NCBI RefSeq assembly: GCF_018873765.1
Contig: NC_057920.1
Span: forward strand, 12,041,307-12,105,306
Reading direction: 5' to 3'
DNA length: 64,000 bases
Source: Telopea speciosissima
Lineage: Eukaryota; Streptophyta; Magnoliopsida; Proteales; Proteaceae
The notes beneath the pieces are model-generated. The model ran no database searches. It was given only the letters and a program-made list of their open reading frames with translations, and was not told where the DNA came from. The position numbers were made by a program, and so were the translations under genes. How positions within the stretch are numbered: position 1 is the first letter of the stretch; every line of letters starts with the position of its first letter. Positions 37,144 through 47,803 of the stretch are shown in pieces.

Positions 37144-39031
37144 TGGTTGTGGTGTCTTGATGTGGAGATGCTGCAGGGCTGGGAAGAAATGCATGGGGCA
37201 CCAAAATCTGCCATTCTAATTCAAATTTGGTTTGCCTTTCTTTTTGTCAAAATTCATTTCGGTTTGGATATGCTTATCCAAATGTTCTTCCACCATGTTG
37301 AGGCATGTGGACAATTGTTTTGGCTGACTGTTGGATTTGATATACACCTTATTGATTGTCCATACCTTAAATTTAAGACTCAAATTCAATCAAATATTTC
37401 TACCAAGAAAAAAAAAAAATTCAATCAAATATCATTCCATATATGTTCGTAGATCCTATATGCCCATGCCAGTGATCAAGAACTCGACTGAAACTTGTCG
37501 AAACCGTCGAGTTGTCTCGGTTTCGAGACGAGTTGGACTGAAACTTTTAAAAATCCCTTAACTCGGCCTGGTTTCGAGCGTTTCGGTATGGTTTCGACCA
37601 AAACCCACGGTTTTGATCGAAAGCAGGTCGAAACGGTCAAAACCATGACCAAACAACATGCTTTTTCCTTGGTTTTAGCTGAATTGAACATGATGCCAAT
37701 AATTCACAGACCAAGCATCTTTACTTTTAGGTGCAGAACCATACTACATAGCCTTATCTTCTACTCCTACCTTCTTTTTCCCATTCAAACCAATGACAGT
37801 CTTATCTTCTATTCCTATCTTCTTCTCCTATTCTTTATTTTTGCATCTTCTTCTCCTTATTTATTTCTTTCTTTTAGTTAAAATTCCATTCTGGGTCAAA
37901 GTCGTCCATTCTTCCAAAGATTTTTGGCTCAAAATGGAGAAAAGGATCTGATGAAGAAATATTTGGGAGAAATGAAGTTGTTCTTGGTATTCCTTTCGTT
38001 CTATTATATTCTATTCCACAGTAATTGTTCAAATTGTATGCTGTGTTGTTTTGTTGATTTTGTTTATTTTTTTGGGGTTCATAGATCTTGAAAAGAGGAT
38101 CATTTCAAGGAGGAGAGCAGTTTTTATGGAGTCATCTCCTTGTATGACAAAAAACTTCCCAGGTGGGCTGGGGAGATCAATAAAGAGTTTGGCATTAAAT
38201 TCTAACCCTGTACTTTTCTTTTTCCAATCGGTAATGGACTATCAGACCAATTGGTCCCATAACATGTCATGGGATACATAAGTTGTGCATTCAAAGGAAC
38301 GGCTTCGCAATCTTTAGTGGTACGCTGCTTGTGGATTAGACCCACCAAGAAACTCCACATGGAATTGAACAGGGGCATCTTAATGTTTTATTTGGATTTT
38401 TATAATACCATTTTAGTGTTTGTATTGTATCAGCACGTACGTTAGCAAACTTGGGGTCAATAACCACAAGTACTATTTTCAGTGATTTTTTTGTGAATAT
38501 AATTTATGGGTTGTGTTTAAAATGTGAAAAATAGGCAACCTGCAAAAAACCAGACCTAAAAAACCTTGTTTTGGGGTCCAAATCTTGGTTTCCCCATCAA
38601 TGGGAAAAACCCCCAGGTTTCGACCGAGATATGGTCGAAATTGAGATGAACTCAATTTCTGACTGGTCGAAACCTTGCTGAAACCCGAGTTTTAGAACCT
38701 TGATCCATGCACACACCTGAAATCCCCAAATTTTCAAACTTTGATTTCGTCCAACGACCCAAACTCCATTTGGATTGAAAGTTGACATGTAAACAGGGGT
38801 CTTGGGGTTTTCACAAAATTTAGGCTCATTCAATCTGCCATGTGGCTAATATTGGGGACAGTTTATTCAAGAGTCCACCTTTCACATATAGAGATGCAGA
38901 TAAATGAGTTAAGCATGTTCCATGGGATGATGCTTTTTCATTCATGAGGGTCTGTTTGTTTCCATAAAAAAATGTTCTTCCAAATAAAATCCTACAATAA
39001 AAAAATTACACCATATACTATTTCTTTTGAG
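37144..39031. other. SAP gene 3' UTR and intergenic DNA
   Basis: The likely 3' UTR follows the TGA. Two zones (37480-37640 and 38610-38700) are rich in 'gtttcga(c/g)' and 'gtcgaaac' words on both strands, an old dispersed fold-back-like repeat. No gene is supported. Confidence 0.5.
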
Positions 39032-39302
39032 TAGGGCTGTAAATGGATCGGATTCGGCTCGGATAATGCTATATCCGCATCCGCATCCGATTGGCTATCG
39101 GGCGGATTCGGATAGTGCTAAACGGATACGGAGACTGATATGGATCGGATTTTTTATCCGTTTACATGTAAATATAGCTTTTCGGATAGCTATAGTCTAT
39201 CCATATCCGCATCCGTTTAGCTTTCGGACGGATTCGGATAGTGCTAAACAGATACGGACACAGATACGGAAATGGATTTCAGCTATTCATTTACACCCCT
39301 TA
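39032..39302. mobile_element. hAT-type MITE with perfect 8-bp target duplication
   Basis: The left end is tagggctgtaaatgg. The right end reads in reverse complement taaggggtgtaaatg. Perfect cttttgag repeats flank it at 39024-39031 and 39303-39310. The interior repeats 'atccgcatccg', 'cggattcggatagtgctaaac' and similar words twice. TA-GGG ends and an 8-bp duplication fit the hAT superfamily. It has no coding capacity. Confidence 0.8.
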
Positions 39303-40074
39303 CTTTTGAGCCTCTCTCAACATCAATGTTCTAATTTACATCAAAACAAACACAAGAAAAGCATGTTTTATAAGAAGAGGAATTTTTTTCCATCTATTTT
39401 ACATGGAAACAAATAGAGCCTTCAACTTGTTTGTCTACATATAGAAATCATGTAAAAGGAAAATTTACATGTATAGTCTTACTTTTTGTATTTATTTTAA
39501 AGGAAAAGGTTGGGCACGCCGCTCGTGTGTCACCGAATGTTGTTTCTATCTCTTTCTTCCCTTTGTGAAATAACCGCTGCCTCTTTTGTATGATGCCTCG
39601 TCCTGTGTCCCCATCGATGCCGATGCGGTTTACTAATGTGTGGCACGCGGTGGTATTCCTATCCCTCTCCCTTATTTTATCCAAAATATTTTCTTTTATT
39701 CAATTTTTACTCAAAGAACCTAGTGGGAGCAATTTACTCTGTGAGTCTGTGTCATAACCTTAGTTAGTAAGTTCGGGAACGGCAATTGAACGGGAGTAGA
39801 TACGTTCGACAATTAAATGAACTAGACGACAATAATACTTTTAAAAAATTCAACATAATAAAACGCATACGACAATAATATGATACGTGTTTAATTCGAC
39901 CCCTCTATAAGCAAAAATATGGGCATATATTTACTATGTAATAGACATGCACCACCTAATAAACAAAATAATAGCATATAGATAATAATTTTATAAAAAA
40001 GAAACCTCACAACTTAAAAAGAAATGGAACAGAGCTTATCTGCCTATGCAATCACCGATTTACCCAGTTGCAAT
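39303..40074. other. Intergenic DNA, no gene recognised
   Basis: AT-rich DNA between the hAT MITE and the LINE insertion. Confidence 0.45.
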
Positions 40075-40085
40075 TAACCGGTCAC

Positions 40086-42301
40086 TTGGGGTTTGATGAA
40101 CATTGGGTCTCACTGGTTATGGCCCTAGTAACCACTACCTCTTTCTCCATTAAGTTATGTGGAAGCTCGTTTGATTATTTTGTCCCCCAGAGAGGTTTAA
40201 GGCAGGGTTGCCCCTTGAGCCCTTATCTCTTTCTTCTAACTATGGAAGTCCTGTCCAGACTTCTAGGGACATATAGAGACCTTGACCTTTTTTGGGGTAT
40301 CAAAATTGCTCATAATGCCCCTGAAATTTCTCATCTTCTGTTTGCTGATGACACTTTTATTTTCTGTCGTGCCACGAAGGAGGATTTCCTAACTATTAAA
40401 TCGGTCCTTGATCTCTTCTCGGATATTACTGGACAGGAAATCAATTACGGTAAGAGTGAAATATTTTTTTATAAAAAATGTCTCCTCTGGGAGGAAACAA
40501 CAACTCTCTCACCTTCTCAAAATGCAAGAAATGACCTCTAAGCCTTTATACCTTGGAACGAGACTCTGCCACTCTAGATCTAAATGCAAGGACCTTTCTA
40601 CCCTGGTGGATAGAGTCCATTCGAAACTTTCAACTTGGAAGGCTAATCACCTTTCTTTTGCTGAGAGGAAAGTACTGATTCACTCCGTTTTGGCAACAAT
40701 ACCGACTTACCACATGTCCCACTTCCTCTTGCCCCAGAAAACGTGTAAGGAGTTAGACCAAATCTACCTTAGATTCTGGAACAACGTCAAGACCATCGGG
40801 CCCACATCCATTTAATTGGTTGGGACACAATATGTAAGGCCAAATATAATGGTGGGTTAGGCCTCCGTAAATCCATGATCCATAATAAGGCTTTAATATT
40901 AAAGCAGGGTTGGAGACTAATTAATGAGCCTTCTTCTATCTGGGCTAGAGTCTTTAAGGCGAAATATTTTTCTCACTCTTCTATTTTCGATCCAATGGTA
41001 ACTAAGAAGAGAGGTTCTTGGACCTGGAATAGTTTAGCAAAGGTCCTACCTGTTTTGAAGAATATCGCCTTCCGGCAGATTGGTAACGGGCATACTACGT
41101 CCTGTTGGTATGATCCATGGGTTCCAATGGAATCTGGGCGAGCGGTGCCTCAGGTAATTCTCCCTCCTCCAAATTACAGTAATGTTGGTGAATTTATTAC
41201 TAATAATGTTTGGAATGTTCCTAAATTGTGTGCCTGTTATCCACCATCTGTTGTGCATACTATTCTTAAAATCCATATTAGTGGGGCGGATGACTCGTGG
41301 TGGTGCACACTTTCTAGAAATGGGACCTTCTCGACCCGGCGAGCGACCCACTTTCTAACCACTTCTTCTTCCAAGTGGTGGAATTTTTTTTGGAAATTGC
41401 AAATTAATCTGTGATTTCAAATCTTTTTTTGGCGTGTCTTACATGCAGGGATCCCTACTCGTGGCACCCTATCGAAATGGATGGCTATCGAGCCTCAATG
41501 TGCTCTCTGTGGCTCTAGTGTTGAGTCCATTTGGCATCTCTTTTTGTCTTGTGATTGGACTAAGCATGTTTGGGCTTCGGGTCCGCTTGGACTGAGAACT
41601 GAGCATCTAGCTGCTCCATCTCTGTCTGATCTCGTTATTTCTTTGCCTGGCAAACTTCATTTGGATAAGGCTTCCCTGTTATGGTTTTTTTCCGTCTTTA
41701 TTTTAACATTCTATTTCATCTGGTTTGTAAGAAACAAAGTAATTATGTGTAATGCTATTGCGGACCCTATGTTGGTCCTAGACAATGTTAACCGCTGGCT
41801 AGCAGATATGGATATATCACCCCCAACTAGGTCCTTTAATGCACCCCATCTCCCACTCTTGTTGTCACCACTACTCACTAGTAATCAGTTTAATTTTAAT
41901 TTATCTGGCTTGGTGGTCGTAGGACTTTCTGAACCAGATCTTAAATTAACATGATGGGCTTACTATGTTTTGATAGATGGCCAGAGTGTCCTAACAGGTG
42001 CAAGTTGTCTGACAACTCAAGAAGGCATTGAGGCGACCTGTATGGTCCCTGGGCCGGATGGGAAGCTTCGCAACAGAACAAGATCCCAGTTACAACTATT
42101 TGGGTTTCTAACCCCAAACTCCTTAAAATGCTAACTTTCCAATCTCTATCCTCTATTTCTAAAACTTAGTTTTTTGGATGCAACTGAACACTCTACTAGT
42201 CTAATTTATCAACTCTGTAGGGCTGATACAAACGGCTCAGAACCTTGCTGTATCTACGTTGCTCAGTAATATATTGGTTTTGTTTTCATAAAAAAAAAAA
42301 A
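40086..42301 (+). mobile_element. 5'-truncated L1-type LINE with poly(A) and probable target duplication
   Basis: Encodes a degenerate ORF2 starting inside the reverse transcriptase: GLRQGCPLSPYLF, then the catalytic-type FADD in LLFADDTFIFC. It continues through the thumb and spacer (LGLRKSMIHNKALILKQGW, WYDPW) to a zinc-knuckle zf-RVT domain (CALCGSSVESIWHLFLSC). Two frame changes (about 40490 and 40800) and an in-frame TGA at 41412 inactivate it. It ends in poly(A) at about 42289-42301. The words taaccggtcac (40075-40085) and taaccgatcac (42302-42312) flank it and match at 10 of 11 positions, as expected of an aged target duplication. Confidence 0.8.
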
Positions 42302-42964
42302 TAACCGATCACCTGAACTGAAATGAGAACTGATAAAAGGAAGGGAGCAGGGATATTCAACCTCAAAGGAAGTCTCGTTGGCCACTTGGACTGAAATGAG
42401 AATGAAGATGAAGAAGATGAATGGAATGGGGGTAGTTGGTGGCTAGGGTGAGAAAGACCAAAATCGTATTGTGCGAGGGTTTTATTTTGCATTTTTTTTC
42501 TTATAAGTATTGATTTTTTTTTTTATAACAAAACTAACACGTGTATAATACGAGTGCACTTAAAAAACGAATATTTTACCATATATACAGAAATATATAA
42601 TAAAATATATATTTTTAAATTAAACATTCAAATACACATATAATACACGTATAATACACGAACTTCCTAACTAAGACACAACAGAGTGGGACAATTTGCT
42701 TCTCTGTACGTGTGTCGTATCCTATAACCATGGTCATTTGCATCCCGGAATCGCGCTCCCGGCCAACTCACGGTTCGGACTGCGGATCGTCTAGGATTAG
42801 CAGGAATGGCAGAAAACCTAAAACCCCTCGAAGAACCGCCGCGTTGTCGTCGATTTCATCTCTCTCTCTCTCTTTCTGCAACTCCAAGCTCAGTCCGATG
42901 GAATCGCCGTTAGTTCATTTCTCCTCAAGGAGTTGAAAGAGAGAGAGAGAGTCTAGACGGGGAA
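42302..42964. promoter_or_regulatory. Promoter and 5' UTR region of the ALP1-like gene
   Basis: AT-rich to about 42700, then C/T-rich leader-like sequence with a CT microsatellite (about 42861-42877) and GA repeats just before the ATG. The telo-box-like 'aaaacctaaaacccc' (about 42814-42828) is common in plant 5' regions. No TATA box can be fixed with confidence. Confidence 0.35.
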
Positions 42965-44311
42965 ATGATGGATCCATCATTCTTGCTGATGCTGTCAAAC
43001 CTTCTCAATCTCCACAACCACCTGGATCCCAGCTCATCTCTCTTCTCTAACTCATACGCACCAAGCAGCAGTACCACCACCTCTCCAACAGCAACCCTCT
43101 CCTCCACCTCCGCCGCCCCTCTCCTCTTCTTCACCATAGCCTCCGTCCTCTCCTACGCCACATCCCTCCGCTCCTCTTCCTCCACTTCCTCTTCTTCCAA
43201 TAACAACAATAATAATGACTCCTCCGCCGATCACAGTGTCTCCGCCTTCCGAGCCCTCACCACAGAGCACATTTGGAACATGGAGGCACCTGTGCGCGAC
43301 GCCCAGTGGCGCTCTTCCTACGGTCTCTCCTACCCAGTCTTCACCACAGTGGTCGAAAAGCTCAAGCCCCACATCCACCAATCCAACCTCTCCCTCCCTG
43401 CCGATTACGCCGTCGCCATGGTCCTCTCTCGTCTCGCTCACGGCTTCTCCGCCAAAACCCTAGCTGCCCGTTACTCCCTGGAGCCCTATCTCGTCTCCAA
43501 GATCACCAACATGGTCACTCGTCTCCTCGCCACAAAGCTCTACCCAGAGTTCATCAAGATCCCAATCAGCCGCCGCCGTCTCCACGAGACCACCCAGGCT
43601 TTTGAGGAGCTCACCTCCCTACCCAACATGTGTGGCGCCATTGACGGTAGCCCCATCAAGCTCCACCGACTCCCACCGGATCAGGATCTTCATGGTCACC
43701 CTTCCTCCTACCGATGTCGTTATGCCTACAATGCTTTGCTTCTCCAGGTCGTTGCAGACCATAAGAAAATCTTCTGGGACGTTTGTGTCAAGGCGCCTGG
43801 TGCCACCGACGATGCCGCCCACTTCAGGGAAAGTTCTTTGTATAATCGGCTTACTTCTGCAGATATTGTGTGGGATAAGGTCATCAATGTCCGCGGCCAC
43901 CACATTCGGCCGTACATTGTTGGGGACTGGTGCTATCCCTTGCTGTCGTTCCTGCTCTCACCTTTCTCTTGGAATGGCACCGGCACGCCTGCTCAGAACT
44001 CATTCGATGCTGCCCTCATGAGGGGACGATCCGTCGTGGTGGATGCTATTGGGCTTCTCAAGGGCAGGTGGCGTATTCTGCAGAAATTGAATGTGGGGCT
44101 TAACCATGCACCTCAGACCATTGTTGCTTGCTGCGTTTTGCATAATTTGTGTCAGATTGCAAGGGAGCCCGAGCCGCCAATGTGGAAGGACCCGGAGGAG
44201 TCTGGTCCTCCTGCTAGGGCGCTTGAGAGTGAGAAGTCTTTTTATTGTTTCGGAGAAAGCTTGAGACAGGCATTAGCAGAGGAGCTGAGGCAACGGCTTT
44301 CGTCGAGGTAA
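42965..44311 (+). CDS. PIF/Harbinger transposase-derived protein, ALP1-like, 448 aa
   Basis: Intact intronless gene of the domesticated Harbinger (DDE_Tnp_4 / HARBI1) family. From memory it resembles the roughly 446-aa Arabidopsis protein annotated as a PIF/Ping-Pong transposase relative. The characterised relative ALP1 joins Polycomb repressive complex 2. Whether this protein does so is inference. Residues 1-60 are hydrophobic and Ser/Thr-rich, and 70-90 are a Ser/Asn run. A helical region (about 100-210) precedes the nuclease fold. Catalytic positions: D227 in GAIDGSPIKL, D321 in VGDWCYPLL, and at the usual Glu (family text like VVERAFG.LK.R) an Asp, D360, in VVVDAIGLLKGRWRIL. The complete frame, the altered third acid and the absence of TIRs nearby argue for a host gene. 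A second ATG at 42968 could also be used. The gene is GC-richer than its surroundings. Confidence 0.9.
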   Translation: MMDPSFLLMLSNLLNLHNHLDPSSSLFSNSYAPSSSTTTSPTATLSSTSAAPLLFFTIASVLSYATSLRSSSSTSSSSNNNNNNDSSADHSVSAFRALTTEHIWNMEAPVRDAQWRSSYGLSYPVFTTVVEKLKPHIHQSNLSLPADYAVAMVLSRLAHGFSAKTLAARYSLEPYLVSKITNMVTRLLATKLYPEFIKIPISRRRLHETTQAFEELTSLPNMCGAIDGSPIKLHRLPPDQDLHGHPSSYRCRYAYNALLLQVVADHKKIFWDVCVKAPGATDDAAHFRESSLYNRLTSADIVWDKVINVRGHHIRPYIVGDWCYPLLSFLLSPFSWNGTGTPAQNSFDAALMRGRSVVVDAIGLLKGRWRILQKLNVGLNHAPQTIVACCVLHNLCQIAREPEPPMWKDPEESGPPARALESEKSFYCFGESLRQALAEELRQRLSSR

Positions 44312-45826
44312 GAATTAAAGAAGCTTGTGTGTGGGAAGGATCATCTCGACGTTCCTTCTCTGTAAAAAACTTGCTCTTACTCGCTTCTTGCTGATCTCAT
44401 CTGGCCACCGTGTTTTTTGTATCTGCACTTGACGTAGGTTACATAACATCATGTAAACATTCTCTATGGTAGTGAATCCTCTCTTTTTTTTTTTTTTTTT
44501 GGGTCCGATAATGGCAATTAGGAAATGAAGGAACAAAAGTGGGGAGAAAAAAGAGGAGGGAATGAACTAGTCTTTATATTGGGTTTGACTGCCATTGATT
44601 ACATAGTGGTTTATTATTAGTGAACTTCGTCTTTATTCACAGAGTGCATCCATTTTTCTCTGTCACATTTTTTCTTGCTTTATTTTTCTTTTTAACTACA
44701 GGTGAACTTGGTCGTAAGTTCAAAACCCATACATGTAATTGCATCCTTTGAAGCCAATCTGAAAATTTGGCTCTTTTAGATTGTTTCAATTATTGAGACT
44801 AAAGGATTTGCTAGGAGAAACAATGTGCCCTGATAATTTTATTGTTCACTTGGAAGTTCAAGATTGCTGTTGAAAAGCTTTGGCCAGTTATGCTTTTTCA
44901 TTACTGTTGCCGTTCTCATCTTGTCATGATGCTTCTCTGTACTGCATCGTTGCTCACTTTTCTTTGCATTTATTAGTGGATGTATTGATGTAAATCCCTT
45001 AAATATCAGTGTTTGCAACCTTAGTCCTTCCTGCTGCTCTTAATAGATTCAGTCTGTAAATCTCGTGTTTTTTGTTTGTAGTTGTTCCATTCTCAAGTTT
45101 TTTCAGAATGGGAATCTCCACCTCATTGGGGAAAACTAGATTTTACGTTGTGGTTTAACCCCAGAATGCTCACCTGCTTGCATGTGCTGCTTGATATGTG
45201 AGTCTGGGTATACTAACTCATTGATATTGCTGATCATATTGGACATTGTCTGGAGGAAATAGGTTAAAAGTACCGACTTCTAGAGTAGAGACTTATGTTC
45301 TAGTTTCCAATGGAGGGTGAACCACTTGTAGATCATAACCAAAAGTGGCCTTGGCTGGGGTGGGTATTGAAAGGTTTACGAAACCATATCCATAGATTCA
45401 TTGCTCAAGCGGGTAATTATATTCAGATAATGATGTCCACTATATGCAGACTTGGGTTGATTATTTCGTTTTCGTTACAAAGACCAATTTTTGCAAGTGA
45501 TGTATCTGAGTTGCCATGCAGCAACTGTTACCAAGAAGGCTTAGCTGGCAGATATCACCTTTGTATGTTTGAGACCATATTGGGGTGGAGTCAAATTTCT
45601 ATTGAAGGGATTTGAGTGCCATAGTGCAGTGCAAGAGTGGCACCAGATGGTATCTTTTCATGAGACGCTTATATGAACCTACGGATTTTAAGCTTCATTG
45701 AACTGAAAAAGCACCTCTAACTCTAATATTTGATCCAATATTGATTTTAAGCTTAGAGATGTTCAACAAAATCAAAGTAATATTAGGTATGCGCCTAACC
45801 CCAGGATTGTTCATGCTCTTAATTGC
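44312..45826. other. ALP1-like 3' UTR and intergenic DNA
   Basis: Probable 3' UTR first; a T run lies at about 44484-44501. No gene is recognised. A 101-codon frame at 45310-45615 has no family resemblance. Confidence 0.45.
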
Positions 45827-45970
45827 CATAGTTGTTAAGGCGCCTAGGAGAATCAAGGCGGTCAAAGGGGTTGGAAAACAAGGCGGCAAGGGGTCTCCTA
45901 GGTGACCAAGACGACACCAGAATTCAAGGCGAGGGCAAGGCGTCGCCTAGGTGACTCCTTGACAACTATG
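45827..45970. mobile_element. MITE, CATAGTTGTCA family, with 8-bp target duplication
   Basis: The 144-bp element starts catagttgttaaggcgccta and ends ccttgacaactatg. It is flanked by ttaattgc (45819-45826) and ttaattac (45971-45978), matching at 7 of 8 positions. The interior is rich in 'caaggcg' and 'cgcctagg' words. Confidence 0.78.
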
Positions 45971-46311
45971 TTAATTACCAGAATTTTTTTAGGGTTGTAG
46001 ATGCACTTACCCTCAGAGTGTGAATTCAAGGATCAGGAGCAAGAGAACTAAACCCCCCCCCCCCCCCCACCAAGCGTTAGGATTGGGTCACTAGGGGGTG
46101 GATCAAGGGGGCAAACTTATGGCAAACTTTCTTGGACTAGGGGTTGTCAATACAGTATAATATACATTACCTATGATCAAGTAATGCAGAAGAAGGTGGA
46201 AGTGACCCTGAGATTGGAAATTGAGAAAATACTGAAGTCTCACTCCTTTTTGCAGTGAATGATGGAAGATTAGCTCTTGAGAAATGATTCATCTTGTGGA
46301 GAAAGCTTGAA

Positions 46312-47165
46312 GAGGATAGTGGACAAGTTCATCTCTTTTCTTTTGTCATCAATCTCAATCATGTATTTTTCCTTCTGGTGCTTCCTTTTGTTCTCTTTCA
46401 GGTTGCTATTGTCAATCTCTACTAATGATATTTAAGATGATGACTCTTGGCTCAATTAGTGATTTCTTTTGTTGAGTCTCTGCCATTTTGCCTTGTCATC
46501 AACAGACAAGAGAACTTCTTCACTTTTTATTCTAGATGACATCACTGCTGCTGTGTATCAAAGAACTGAGGATTGTTTCATTTGGGCAAAAAGAACTACT
46601 TTGCTGTGTCAATAAATTGGGGATATATTTCCTGACTTGGTTGATACATGCCTTGCCAATCATAATAGAAGTTGGTATCAGAAGAGAGGTACCTCCCATG
46701 GTTTAAGACCTTGAACTCTGAGGATAGTGGACAAGTTTATCTCTTTTCTTTTGTCTCTTTTTCCTTTTTCCTTGCTGGAGGTAGAGATTGTTATTGTCAT
46801 CAATCTCAATCATGTTTTTTTCCTTCTGATGCTTCCTTTTGTTTACGTTCTGGTTGCTATTGTCAATCTCTACTAATGATATTTAAGAAGATGACTCTTG
46901 GCTCAATTAGTGATTTCTTTTGTTGAGTCTCTGCCATTTTGCTTTGTCATCAACAGACAAGAGAACTTCACTTTTTATTCTATATGACATCACTGCTGCT
47001 GTGTATCAAAGAACTGAGGATTGTTTCGAATGGACAAAAAGAACTACTTTGCTGTGTCAATAAATTGGGGATATATTTCCTGACTTGGTTGATACATGCC
47101 TTGACAGTCATAATGGAAGTTGGTATCAGAAGAGAGGTACCTCCCATGGTTTAAGGCCTTGAATT
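46312..47165. repeat. Large tandem duplication, about 408-bp period, retroelement-like
   Basis: Copy 1 (46312-46719) and copy 2 (46720 to about 47165) share 'gaggatagtggacaagtt' through 'gaggtacctcccatggttta', with a roughly 40-bp insertion in copy 2. Both contain 'ttggtatcagaagag', which resembles the initiator-Met tRNA primer-binding site of plant LTR retrotransposons (TGGTATCAGAGC). It may therefore be LTR-leader debris. No pol text is visible. Confidence 0.6.
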
Positions 47166-47420
47166 CTTGAGGAACTAGGTGGAAGCATGATAAGTCAGGC
47201 TGGTTGAGGTGGGAATGGCTAGTCGAACAACCTACATTCCCTGGTAATTGAAGGATCAATGTGTTGGTCAGCAGTGTTGCAGACACATGGGAGGTAGTCT
47301 GCTAGACATCCTGGCTATTGGCTTCATCAAAACAAGGTGGCAAAATAATTGTAGAATGTGAAGAATTCTTGTAGCAGAAGAAGAGAGGAGATCCAAGTCA
47401 TGTTAGAATGGTAAATTATG

Positions 47421-47505
47421 CATAGTTGTCAAGGTGACTAGGTGACCCAAGGCTTTAGAGGGGGCGCCTAGGTGCCAGAGCACCCTCCTAGGTGTGCAGT
47501 ACAAG
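47421..47505. repeat. CATAGTTGTCA-family fragment
   Basis: Begins catagttgtcaaggtgacta, followed by 'gggcgcctaggtg' and 'cctcctaggtg'. The right terminus is degraded and no target duplication is evident. Confidence 0.5.
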
Positions 47506-47708
47506 ACTATATGTAATATAACAGTGATAATTTTATAGAATTATGCTTATGTGCAACATAGAAGCCATATATTAATGCAATATGATATAATTATGCGAGT
47601 AATGGCCTAATATGAGAAAATCAACATATAATAAACAAATCTTAGGATATAATATAAGCATATTCATCGAAAAACAATGCAATAAACATAAATCATCTTA
47701 AGCTCGTG

Positions 47709-47795
47709 AAGTGTCAACAAGGAGTGTTATCGCCTTGGACCCAAGAAAGAGCCTGGACACGTAAGTGGTGCCTAGGTGTCCTCGTGACAACTATG
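47709..47795. mobile_element. Short CATAGTTGTCA-family MITE with perfect 8-bp target duplication
   Basis: The 87-bp element starts aagtgtcaacaagg and ends cctcgtgacaactatg. The perfect direct repeat agctcgtg flanks it at 47701-47708 and 47796-47803. The shared terminus and duplication length link it to the elements at 3949 and 45827. Confidence 0.75.
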
Positions 47796-47803
47796 AGCTC
47801 GTG

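Noticed and set aside
43052-43441. 129-codon antisense frame
   Set aside because: Lies opposite the Ser/Asn-rich start of the ALP1-like gene; an artefact of the GC-rich coding strand.
43602-44021. 139-codon frame on the plus strand
   Set aside because: Out-of-frame shadow inside the ALP1-like coding sequence.
45310-45615. 101-codon frame as a gene
   Set aside because: No recognisable motif and no splice-consistent extension; may be 3'-flank DNA.
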